The notes under the pieces were generated by a model. That model was not told the origin of the DNA, made no database searches, and was given only the letters and a program-made list of their open reading frames with translations. A stretch of 14,244 nt of DNA from CAZIPZ01 sp964541075 (lineage in GTDB: Bacteria > Acidobacteriota > Terriglobia > 20CM-2-55-15). Positions 7,802-14,056 of this stretch are shown in pieces (positions within the stretch are counted from its first letter, which is position 1; the number at the start of each line of letters is the position of its first letter). The stretch is from contig CAZIPZ010000097.1 in the NCBI GenBank assembly GCA_964541075.1, positions 1 through 14,244 of the forward strand, written 5' to 3'. Both the position numbers and the translations under genes were made by a program.

Positions 7802-9636
7802 TTTAGCGATCGCTGTCCCTGAATCACGTATTTGGACGGCGGAAGTTCGTACTCGCGAACCGTGGAATTTCGCATATTGGAGACGCTACGTGTAGACGAC
7901 CGGTCCGGACTGATGACGGCGGCCATTGACGGTGGAAGCGACGGCAACTCTTCGCCTCCAATCATGACTCCGGGTTCGGAGCTCAGAATCTTGATATAGA
8001 GCCGGTCGTTCTTTCGCAGATTGTTGAGCTCTTTGATAGTTTGCCGCAAATCTTTTGGAACGCTGGCTGGACCGCGCCGAAGGTCCGTCGTCGTCACCGT
8101 TGTCCCATCACCGACGAGCAACTGAACCGTTCCGGCAGGCAACCCATAAGGAATCTGCACCGCGTAACGCTCCACCATGAGGTTATTGTTCGCCCCCCGA
8201 AGGTACGCCGCAAGATTAACCGTCTCGCCCGGCCGGACTTCGGACTTGTCGACCGTGATCCGTTCAAGCTGAACGTTACTTTTTCTGTCCAGAGACGTAA
8301 TTTCGAACTCGAGCCTCTCGATTTGCACACCATCGAAACCCGACATTAAAAGGTACTGGACTGGACTCATTGCAGCAACTGACGCTTGAGCCGGCCCATT
8401 CACGTCCCCGGAGAAGACGTTGCCGATATCAATCGGAGCATAATCCTTCAGGTGAATCTGTCCGGAGACCGCCAGCGTCGTTTCGCCAAGCGCGCGTTCC
8501 GTCGCGGTGATCGTGCTGAACACTGTAAAGCTCAAAAGGAAAGGCGTGAGGAACCGATCATTCGCCATCTCGAAGTTGTACTTCGTCACTGAATTCATGC
8601 TCGATCGCATCGTGATAGACACTGGAATCATGCTGGGCTGTGCGCCAAGTGTTCCAGCGATGCCGGTTGAACGGTCCTGCTCGAACGACCCGACCACATC
8701 CAACGGCACAGCGAGCTTGAACGAATTTTGAATATTCGGAAGCAGCGAAATGACGTATCCCGCCGACATTGGCAAGGCCGTGGGACCTGCAGTGAGGTTC
8801 GGATGTCCGAACGCATAAACCTTCCGCCCATCCACATAGGTCACTGTACCGTTCGGGCTGTAGCTGATGTCTCCGCGAATCATTTCCACGTTCACAGAAG
8901 AACCTGGCTCCAGTTTACTCGCTTGGTTGCCCAGCAGACTGGAGGCGCTTCCGGCGCCGCCGCCCTGAACGGGAGTGAATCCGAAGGCGTTGAAAAACGG
9001 CATGAACTGCTGAATCGCTGCAGGCGATGCTCCTGAAATAAAGAGCGGCGTCTGAATCCGCATGAGCGAAGCGCCGGCAGCCCCCGCATCCGCCAGATTG
9101 GCTGCCGACATCGACTGTGGAAGAGCCAGTTCGTGCATAGGCTTGCCCGCAGCCAGCTTTGCGTGTTGTCCCAGAATGAATGAAGTGGGAGATTCCAGCA
9201 ATGGCGCTCCGGAGCCTTGTGCGATTCGCTGTCCTTCGACCTTTTGATCGAGAATGCCCAACATTTGGCCGATCGGCTGGACGCCGGCAATAGGCTCCTT
9301 CGCAAAAGGAAATGCAAAGGCAACCGCTCCCAGGAGTTTGCCCTCAATGTAGACCGGGCTACCGCTCATACCGGCGATCACACCCGTATTCTCGAGAGGT
9401 CCACCCGAGAGGCGAACCAGGATCATGTCCTGCTTGGGTTGGAAATTCTTCAAAACGCCCAACACTTCGACATTAAACTGTTCTACCGTTGAGCCCTGAA
9501 AAACGGTCTTGCCGTATCCTTTCATGCCCTGTCGGACCTCACTTACGGACATGAAGCTCGTGTTTTGGGCGTAACCTACGGAACTAATGAGCAGCAGCAT
9601 CGCTGCCAGTACTATTCGGGGGATCTTAATACTCAT
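7783..9636 (-). CDS. Exported SpoIVB-type (S55 family) serine peptidase
   Basis: 617 residues from ATG 9636 (a TTG two codons upstream is possible). A signal peptide ends at VGYAQ. The next region is typical of the S55 family named after Bacillus SpoIVB: VRQGMKGYGKTVFQG, FNVEVLGVLKN, DMILVRLSGGPLENTGVIAG, then the serine motif GMSGSPVY (Ser91) and GKLLGAVAFAFPF...IAGVQPI. A second conserved block, GTVTYVDGRKVYAFGHPNL, supplies the likely catalytic His (His278) and resembles the His region of SpoIVB. The serine block therefore comes before the His block, opposite to SpoIVB. Residues about 445-617 look like beta-sandwich (Ig-like) domains (RITVDKSEVRPGETVNLAAYLRG). SpoIVB itself is a sporulation signalling protease; nothing here suggests sporulation, so I infer processing or quality control of envelope proteins. 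It is first in the minus-strand trio and is read from the divergent promoter region at 9637-9707. Confidence 0.9.
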   Translation of the reverse strand: MSIKIPRIVLAAMLLLISSVGYAQNTSFMSVSEVRQGMKGYGKTVFQGSTVEQFNVEVLGVLKNFQPKQDMILVRLSGGPLENTGVIAGMSGSPVYIEGKLLGAVAFAFPFAKEPIAGVQPIGQMLGILDQKVEGQRIAQGSGAPLLESPTSFILGQHAKLAAGKPMHELALPQSMSAANLADAGAAGASLMRIQTPLFISGASPAAIQQFMPFFNAFGFTPVQGGGAGSASSLLGNQASKLEPGSSVNVEMIRGDISYSPNGTVTYVDGRKVYAFGHPNLTAGPTALPMSAGYVISLLPNIQNSFKLAVPLDVVGSFEQDRSTGIAGTLGAQPSMIPVSITMRSSMNSVTKYNFEMANDRFLTPFLLSFTVFSTITATERALGETTLAVSGQIHLKDYAPIDIGNVFSGDVNGPAQASVAAMSPVQYLLMSGFDGVQIERLEFEITSLDRKSNVQLERITVDKSEVRPGETVNLAAYLRGANNNLMVERYAVQIPYGLPAGTVQLLVGDGTTVTTTDLRRGPASVPKDLRQTIKELNNLRKNDRLYIKILSSEPGVMIGGEELPSLPPSMAAVISPDRSSTRSVSNMRNSTVREYELPPSKYVIQGQRSLNLTVVP

Positions 9637-9707
9637 GGTCAAAAGGTCTTTCGGATTCCTAAATATAATGTTTTCAATCAGAAAAATGGATATCTCATAT
9701 TAAAGGA
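9637..9707. promoter_or_regulatory. Divergent promoter region between the S55 gene and mobA
   Basis: This 71-base gap is clearly more AT-rich than the flanking genes. On the plus strand a perfect -10 hexamer, TATAAT, lies at 9664-9669, about 38 bases before the mobA ATG at 9708; no good -35 is seen at 16-18 bp spacing. On the minus strand the same stretch reads TATATT, a plausible -10 for the S55-propeller-M1 operon, again without a clear -35. The two cores overlap, so the transcription units may compete. Confidence 0.45.
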
Positions 9708-10289
9708 ATGGCAGAGTTCGTGTCAACGCGCTCAGCGCGCAATCCGATCTCAATGTCCGGGTTTGTCCTGGCCGGCGGCAGGAGTTCTCGAATGGGCGCG
9801 GACAAAGCCCTTCTGGACTGGCATGGTCGAACTTTCCTGGCACGCATGCTTGAACTCGTTTCCTCCGTGACGCCAACACCCCGCGTGATCGGCCGACAGG
9901 ATTTGCCAGATTCCGTGCCCGAATCCGGTCCGCTGGGTGGCATAGCCACCGCCCTCGAAGTAAGCGAAACCGATGCCAATCTCATAGTGGCCGTTGACCT
10001 CCCGTGTTTGACGGAGGATTTCCTAAAGTATTTCCGGTCTCGCATTGAAATGTCGAATCATCCCTTATTGGCCTGCACTATCGGCGGCAGATATCCGCTT
10101 TGTCTTGGCGTTCACAGGTCACTGCTTCCTCTAGTGCATCAGCGACTGAATGCCGGGCTTCGAAGCATTTACGGCCTGGTTCTGGCAGCCGACTCCGAAA
10201 TGATCTCAGAAGCCGAACTCAAGTTCGCGGGGTTCGAAAGCTCGCTATTTCGGAATGTAAACAGGCCCGAAGATTATCGACATACATAA
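9708..10289 (+). CDS. mobA: Molybdenum cofactor guanylyltransferase MobA
   Basis: Cytoplasmic nucleotidyltransferase that joins GMP from GTP to molybdopterin, forming the guanine dinucleotide cofactor of DMSO-reductase-type enzymes. The family signature is plain: FVLAGGRSSRMGADKALL (GTP-binding loop), SGPLGGIATAL, the metal-binding AVDLPCL, and the C-terminal FRNVNRPEDY. The protein is 193 residues from ATG 9708, or 178 from ATG 9753, which gives the family-typical MSGFVLAGG. AAAGGA abuts the 9708 ATG with no spacer, which is too close for a normal ribosome site, and 9753 has no Shine-Dalgarno match either, so the true start is uncertain (GTG 9720 is a third option). No molybdoenzyme or other moa/mog gene lies in the window. 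The next plus-strand gene starts about 65 bases downstream. Confidence 0.92.
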   Translation: MAEFVSTRSARNPISMSGFVLAGGRSSRMGADKALLDWHGRTFLARMLELVSSVTPTPRVIGRQDLPDSVPESGPLGGIATALEVSETDANLIVAVDLPCLTEDFLKYFRSRIEMSNHPLLACTIGGRYPLCLGVHRSLLPLVHQRLNAGLRSIYGLVLAADSEMISEAELKFAGFESSLFRNVNRPEDYRHT

Positions 10290-10354
10290 ATTTTTACTTG
10301 TCCCCAGTTCTGTCCCTGCCCTGAAATAGGTTGCGATCGGGGAGTCCACACCAA
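10290..10354 (+). promoter_or_regulatory. mobA/outer-membrane-protein gap with TGTCCC direct repeat
   Basis: The gap begins AT-rich and then carries TGTCCC twice (10299-10304 and 10311-10316), 12 bases apart start to start. A weak promoter reading is TTGTCC (10298-10303) with TGAAAT (10322-10327) at 18 bp spacing. GGGGAG at about 10339-10344 could serve as ribosome site for the ATG at 10355. No terminator hairpin is seen for mobA. Confidence 0.3.
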
Positions 10355-11086
10355 ATGAGGTTTTGTATGATGCGATGGCTCAGAAGCTTGATACTGCTAC
10401 CAGGCGCCTTCTTGTTGCTCACGAGCGCCGCACACGCCCAATTCCTGCAGGATTTCCAATTGAATGTTTTCATGGCAGGCACGGCATACACGAAAAACAA
10501 TTTTGAGATCGGCTTTCCACAATCTTTAACGCCAATTTCTGGAAGCCTTCGTTTCAATGAGTCCCTGCGGGGCGGACTTCGAACCAATGTCTATTCACGC
10601 GGACACTGGGGGGAAGAGCTTTTTTACAGCTACGAGCCAAATCAGATCGTGCTGCTTCGAAGGACCGACCCCGAGTCCAGCCTTAAACTCGACATTCAGA
10701 TTCACAACGTCGGAGTGAACGCGCTTTATTATCTCTTCGAGAACGAGACACGGCGCACGCGGCCATTTCTCAGCGTCGGTGGAGGAATGACCATCTACCG
10801 CCTGTCCGCTGAGGCTCGGCAAACGATCCGCGACCCATTCCGGAGCAATCTGAGGGATATGAACAATTCGCGTGAGTTCCAACTCAACTATGGCGCCGGC
10901 GTCAACCAGCAATTGAATTCTGTTCTCGGAGTCAGGATTGATGGGCGTGGTTTCCTTGGGCGCAGTCCATCATTCGGGCTCGCACGGCACTCCGATGATC
11001 CGAATGCGGTCGTTCTACCGGCAACAGGGGCGCTTCACAACCTCGAGATTTCAGCCGGCGTCATCTTTTACTTCCAGAGGGATTAA
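10355..11086 (+). CDS. Putative outer-membrane beta-barrel protein
   Basis: 243 residues from ATG 10355, which follows a GGAG-type ribosome site by 10 bases; ATGs at 10367 and 10370 (after AGG at 10358-10360) and TTG 10331 are alternatives. A signal peptide with a hydrophobic core (SLILLPGAFLLLTSAAHA) is followed by Q at the likely cleavage point. The mature part alternates polar and hydrophobic or aromatic residues in short strands (FQLNVFMAGTAYTKNNFEIG, HWGEELFYSYEP, VNALYYLFE, FLSVGGGMTIYRLS, FQLNYGAGVNQQL, LGVRIDGRGFLG) and ends in a strand with an aromatic residue near the C terminus (ISAGVIFYFQRD), as in small OmpA/OmpW-like barrels. No enzyme motif is seen. It may be a porin-like or structural protein; the specific family is not identified. 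Confidence 0.75.
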   Translation: MRFCMMRWLRSLILLPGAFLLLTSAAHAQFLQDFQLNVFMAGTAYTKNNFEIGFPQSLTPISGSLRFNESLRGGLRTNVYSRGHWGEELFYSYEPNQIVLLRRTDPESSLKLDIQIHNVGVNALYYLFENETRRTRPFLSVGGGMTIYRLSAEARQTIRDPFRSNLRDMNNSREFQLNYGAGVNQQLNSVLGVRIDGRGFLGRSPSFGLARHSDDPNAVVLPATGALHNLEISAGVIFYFQRD

Positions 11087-11095
11087 GCAGATATC

Positions 11096-11110
11096 AAGAG
11101 TCAGGCTCTT
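11096..11110 (+). other. Small inverted repeat after the outer-membrane protein gene
   Basis: AAGAG (11096-11100) and CTCTT (11106-11110) form a 5-bp stem with a 5-base loop, ten bases past the stop codon and 20 bases before the next ATG. It lacks a T-run and is short, so it is a weak candidate for a terminator or operator. Confidence 0.2.
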
Positions 11111-11114
11111 ACTG

Positions 11115-11120
11115 TAGAAT
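11115..11120 (+). promoter_or_regulatory. Possible -10 box for the HD-GYP gene
   Basis: TAGAAT matches the -10 consensus at five of six positions and is preceded by TG. Transcription from it would begin at about 11126-11128, almost on the ATG at 11130, giving a nearly leaderless mRNA. That would fit the lack of a Shine-Dalgarno sequence before this gene. No convincing -35 is seen. Confidence 0.25.
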
Positions 11121-11129
11121 CCGGTTTCG

Positions 11130-12185
11130 ATGAGGGACAGCGTAAAGCAGCCGACTCCGAAAATCCTTGTCGTTGACGATGAACCTGAAATCGTCGCGTT
11201 TATTGAGGAACTGCTGACCCATCGTGGATACAGCGTATCCGGACTTTCGGATTCTCGTGATGCGATCCGGGCGTTCGAATTCTTTCAGCCCGATGTCTGT
11301 ATCCTGGATTTTCGAATGCCTTACGTCTCGGGCTCGGTCTTACTCGACCAGATCAAATCCAAAGATGCTTCGGTCGAAGTCATCTTTCTCACCGCACAAG
11401 ACGAGACATCCCTTGCCGTGGATCTCATGAAACGCGGCGCAATCGACTTCCTGTTGAAGCCTATCGAGCTGAATCAACTCTCGTTCTCGGTTGGACGCGC
11501 GATTGAGCATCGTAATCTGGTGAAGGAGAATGAAGCATATCGCCTCCACCTGGAACGCCTCGTCCTCGAGAAAACTCGCGCTTTGAATGAAGCACTCCGC
11601 AGCTTGACTCACGTTCACTCGGCGACTCTTGACGCACTCTCGATGGCGCTCGACTTCAGAGATCAAAGCACCAGCGGACATTCGCGGCGAGTGGCGGACC
11701 TCACAACGGGGGCAGCCCGCTCGATGGGAGTTAAGGATGCAGCTCTGGTGCAGGTGGAGCACGGCGCCCTGCTTCATGACATCGGCAAGCTCAGAATTCC
11801 AGACAGCATTCTCTGGAAACCTGCAAAGCTGTCTGAGGAGGAATGGGCGGTTATGCGGAAACATCCGGAGTATGGATATGAGTTCCTGAGCAACATCGAA
11901 TTCCTGAAAGATGCGGCGGAAATCGTGTTCGCCCACCATGAGAAGTTCGATGGAACCGGATACCCACGCAGAACGCGCGCCGAAGAGATTCCTTTCGGCG
12001 CGCGAGTCTTTTCTATTGTGGATTCCGTGGACGCGATGATCTACAAGCGTCCGTACAATCAACCGATGAAATTTCGGGACGCCGTCGAGGAAGTACGCCG
12101 CTGCTCAGGAACCCAATTCGATCCGGGAGTCGTGGAGCCCACTTTGGCGTACCTCGCCGACCACATTCCGCCACACCTTAAGTAA
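11130..12185 (+). CDS. Response regulator with HD-GYP domain (predicted cyclic di-GMP phosphodiesterase, RpfG type)
   Basis: 351 residues. The N-terminal receiver domain (about 10-125) has the acidic pair Asp16-Asp17, phosphoacceptor Asp60 (CILDFRMP), Thr88 and Lys110. A charged, probably coiled-coil linker (about 128-160) joins it to an HD-GYP domain (about 165-345). The residues expected for metal binding and catalysis are present: His184, HD at 216-217 with Lys220 (LLHDIGKL), His245, HH at 269-270, the DGTGYP signature and Asp301 in SVDAM. It should hydrolyse cyclic di-GMP when its receiver is phosphorylated, shifting cells away from sessile or biofilm states. No histidine kinase gene is adjacent, so the sensor is elsewhere. 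It starts 43 bases after the outer-membrane protein gene and ends 4 bases before the stop of the convergent lipoprotein gene. No good ribosome site precedes ATG 11130. Confidence 0.95.
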   Translation: MRDSVKQPTPKILVVDDEPEIVAFIEELLTHRGYSVSGLSDSRDAIRAFEFFQPDVCILDFRMPYVSGSVLLDQIKSKDASVEVIFLTAQDETSLAVDLMKRGAIDFLLKPIELNQLSFSVGRAIEHRNLVKENEAYRLHLERLVLEKTRALNEALRSLTHVHSATLDALSMALDFRDQSTSGHSRRVADLTTGAARSMGVKDAALVQVEHGALLHDIGKLRIPDSILWKPAKLSEEEWAVMRKHPEYGYEFLSNIEFLKDAAEIVFAHHEKFDGTGYPRRTRAEEIPFGARVFSIVDSVDAMIYKRPYNQPMKFRDAVEEVRRCSGTQFDPGVVEPTLAYLADHIPPHLK

Positions 12186-12189
12186 CAAC

Positions 12190-12912
12190 CTACGAAATCG
12201 GGGGAAGAGACGCGGCTTGATCGAGGACGAACTTCAGCTTCGATTCCGAGCCGAACTCGACTTCTTTGCCGCGCGTCGCCAAAACGGCTCCAGTTCCTGC
12301 CGCTCCACCAACGATTGCTCCAGTTCCCGCCCCCTTCTTGCCGCCGGCAATCGCACCAATCGCAGCGCCAATGCCCGAAGCTCCGCCGATGATTCCGGCG
12401 TCGCGGCCCTTGCTGCCCTCGGCTTCGGCCACAAAAGGCTTCGTGACGAGCGGATACGTCTTCGCACCATCCACAATAGATGTCAGAGCCAAGCGCATGC
12501 TCGCCCGGCCGGATACTCGGCCCGAACGTTCCGCATCGACGACGCGGCCCTGAACCTCGGCGCCCTTCTGAACAATGATGCGGCCGTCGACCATTATCGG
12601 CTCCGCCAGCGTTGCCTTGAACGGATCTCCAGCCTTGTTGGTTTCACTGCTGAGGGCGTCAACGAGGGTGACATTCATCTCTGATCCTGCAGGTACTTCG
12701 ACGGTCCGGAGTGCAGCCGGCGCGGCTGTTCTTGCTGGTGCGGAAACCGGCCTTGCCGAAGGCGCCGCGTTTCCATCCGTCGGAGCTGAGGCGACAGGCG
12801 CGAGCGCCTCGGGTTGAGCTGCAGCTGACGCTTCTTCGGACGTTTCCTTGTTACAGCCTGCGAGACCAAATACAAGCAGGATAGTTAAGCATGTTGAACC
12901 GAAACTCTTCAT
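12190..12912 (-). CDS. Glycine-zipper lipoprotein
   Basis: 240 residues. A lipoprotein signal peptide ends in the lipobox LAGC with lipidated Cys20. An Ala/Pro-rich, probably disordered tether (about 25-70) leads to a beta-rich domain (about 71-160: VEVPAGSEMNVTLVDALSS, GDPFKATLAEPI, GAEVQGRVVDAE). A glycine zipper with many small-residue repeats follows (about 173-212: IIGGASGIGAAIGAIAGG), then a short strand-forming tail (SESKLKFVLDQ). Glycine zippers of this kind occur in envelope lipoproteins and can insert in or oligomerise at membranes. The gene has the clearest ribosome site in the window and lies 27 bases downstream of the M48 protease gene, so the two are probably one transcript. Exact role unknown; anchoring in the outer membrane is inferred from Asn21 after the Cys rather than Asp. 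Confidence 0.8.
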   Translation of the reverse strand: MKSFGSTCLTILLVFGLAGCNKETSEEASAAAQPEALAPVASAPTDGNAAPSARPVSAPARTAAPAALRTVEVPAGSEMNVTLVDALSSETNKAGDPFKATLAEPIMVDGRIIVQKGAEVQGRVVDAERSGRVSGRASMRLALTSIVDGAKTYPLVTKPFVAEAEGSKGRDAGIIGGASGIGAAIGAIAGGKKGAGTGAIVGGAAGTGAVLATRGKEVEFGSESKLKFVLDQAASLPPIS

Positions 12913-12920
12913 TTGGACTG

Positions 12921-12927
12921 CTCCTTT
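12921..12927 (-). promoter_or_regulatory. Strong ribosome binding site of the lipoprotein gene, inside a palindrome
   Basis: On the minus strand AAAGGAG stands 8 bases before the ATG at 12912, a near-ideal Shine-Dalgarno sequence. It overlaps a perfect 12-bp palindrome, TCCTTTAAAGGA (12922-12933). Because the palindrome has no loop bases it is unlikely to form a stable RNA hairpin, but it could be a protein-binding half-site pair. Confidence 0.65.
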
Positions 12928-12939
12928 AAAGGAATCAAT

Positions 12940-13758
12940 TTAGTTCGATTTCAATCGACGTTTGATCCGTTGAAACTCCGCCGTGTCGTGACGATAACCC
13001 CGGCGGGCGCCGCCGAGTTTTTCGATCTCTTGATTGACATACCCAATGCGGTTTCCAGGGTTCGGATGGCTTGAAAAGAACTCCGAACCTCGTCCCTTTT
13101 CTGATGCCTGAAGTTTTTCGAAAAACTTTACCATCGCCCGCGGGTCGTAGTTCGCGTCGTAAAGTGTCTGTGCACCTAACAAATCGGCTTGTTGCTCCGC
13201 GTCCCGGGAAAACTTCAGCAGAACAGAATTGGCCGCGAGCGAGACGCCCATTCGAGCGAGGATGCCCGCAAAAGAATCGCCTCCGACCAATCCACCAATC
13301 AGAGCAAGCGGCGCTTGTGCGACATAGGATTTCGTGAGCTGATTTGTGCCATGTCGCAGAGCGACGTGTGAGATCTCATGGGCAAGAACACCCGCAAATT
13401 GGCCTTCATTGTCTGCAGTCTCGAAAACTCCGCGATTGATATACAAAAATCCACCGGGCAGCGCGAATGCGTTGATCCCCCTGTCATCAACAACCTTGAC
13501 CTGATAGGGATAGCGCTCCGTCTGCATCCTTGAAATCAGCGCTTGAGCCAACCGGTTCGCATAGCTCGTGGCCTGCGCGTCCTGAACCAGCTTGAGCTGG
13601 CGTTCGGCCTCGCGCGAAACCTGCTTCCCGATCTCGACGTCCTGCTCGGCTGAGAAAATGTTCAAGCCCGGACGCAATCGGGTTCGCTCCGCCAGAAATG
13701 GCGAAGCAAGCAACAAAGTCCCCAGAACGATAACGATGATGTTTGCTCGTTTGTTCAC
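12940..13758 (-). CDS. M48 family zinc metalloprotease, exported or membrane-anchored
   Basis: 272 residues from a GTG start; a stop codon two codons upstream in the same frame rules out a longer form. The N terminus has one hydrophobic segment (IIVIVLGTLLLASPFLA) that is a signal peptide or an anchor. The catalytic motif is HEISH (127-131), with the third zinc ligand Glu188 in the SRDAEQQAD motif and the conserved SSHPNPGNRI (about 229-238). NAFALPGGFLYINRGV (96-111) is the usual M48 substrate-edge strand. All catalytic residues are present. Relatives such as BepA and LoiP degrade or help assemble outer-membrane proteins in the periplasm, and that role is likely here because a lipoprotein gene follows 27 bases downstream. 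It lacks the C-terminal TPRs of BepA, so it is closer to the small M48 form. Confidence 0.93.
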   Translation of the reverse strand: MNKRANIIVIVLGTLLLASPFLAERTRLRPGLNIFSAEQDVEIGKQVSREAERQLKLVQDAQATSYANRLAQALISRMQTERYPYQVKVVDDRGINAFALPGGFLYINRGVFETADNEGQFAGVLAHEISHVALRHGTNQLTKSYVAQAPLALIGGLVGGDSFAGILARMGVSLAANSVLLKFSRDAEQQADLLGAQTLYDANYDPRAMVKFFEKLQASEKGRGSEFFSSHPNPGNRIGYVNQEIEKLGGARRGYRHDTAEFQRIKRRLKSN

Positions 13759-13792
13759 GATTTAAGATTCGGCAGGCTCTCTGTTTGGACGA

Positions 13793-13978
13793 TTACGCCG
13801 CTCGCTCTTTCCAGTTTGATGCTTGGGTGCTTTGAGCAGTGTTAGGGGTATGCACAGCCAGTCTGTTCGGCACAATGCTCAAGACAAACGCTGAAATGGC
13901 GATTACTGCACACTGCGCCAGTATACAGATGACGAACCCAAACCCGTTAGTGATGGGCTGAACATTGTCGAAGTCCAT
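13793..13978 (-). CDS. Small single-pass membrane protein, hypothetical
   Basis: 61 residues from ATG 13978 (an ATG at 14020 would add 14 residues but has no ribosome site; the 13978 start has AGG 7 bases upstream). One hydrophobic span, FVICILAQCAVIAISAFVLS (about 15-34), is flanked by a short acidic N terminus and a polar, basic C-terminal tail. Codon use resembles the neighbouring genes. It lies 34 bases upstream of the M48 gene on the same strand, so it may be co-transcribed with it. I recognise no family; it may be a chance open frame. Confidence 0.45.
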   Translation of the reverse strand: MDFDNVQPITNGFGFVICILAQCAVIAISAFVLSIVPNRLAVHTPNTAQSTQASNWKERAA

Positions 13979-14056
13979 AGTCGAGCCTAATCCCGCTTGG
14001 CATGGCACGAATGCTGCCATTCATAGTGGTGGTCAGAGGTCGTTGTCTTAGGCGCT

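Noticed and set aside
7805..7814. 10-bp palindrome AGCGATCGCT containing GCGATCGC, the cyanobacterial HIP1 core
   Set aside because: I noticed only this copy and it lies in coding sequence, so it looks like chance rather than an iterated repeat.
8892..9347. 151-codon minus-strand frame inside the S55 gene in another frame
   Set aside because: Trp/Arg/Ser-rich composition typical of an out-of-frame reading; the S55 frame is conserved throughout.
3498..9636. Toxin, defence or secretion-system reading of the minus-strand trio
   Set aside because: No nuclease, NTPase, toxin or pore-forming motif is visible and there are no mobility genes nearby; the evidence supports only an envelope protease/scaffold module.
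11340..12062. 240-codon minus-strand frame inside the HD-GYP gene
   Set aside because: Antisense shadow of intact receiver and HD-GYP domains; no recognisable motif or ribosome site.
12217..12684. 155-codon plus-strand frame opposite the lipoprotein gene
   Set aside because: Ser/Arg/Ala-rich translation produced by the GC-rich glycine-zipper codons on the other strand; the lipoprotein has a lipobox and a strong ribosome site.
14002..14020. 6-bp inverted repeat ATGGCA/TGCCAT upstream of the small membrane protein
   Set aside because: Short stem with a 7-base loop and no T-run or other supporting signal; expected by chance.
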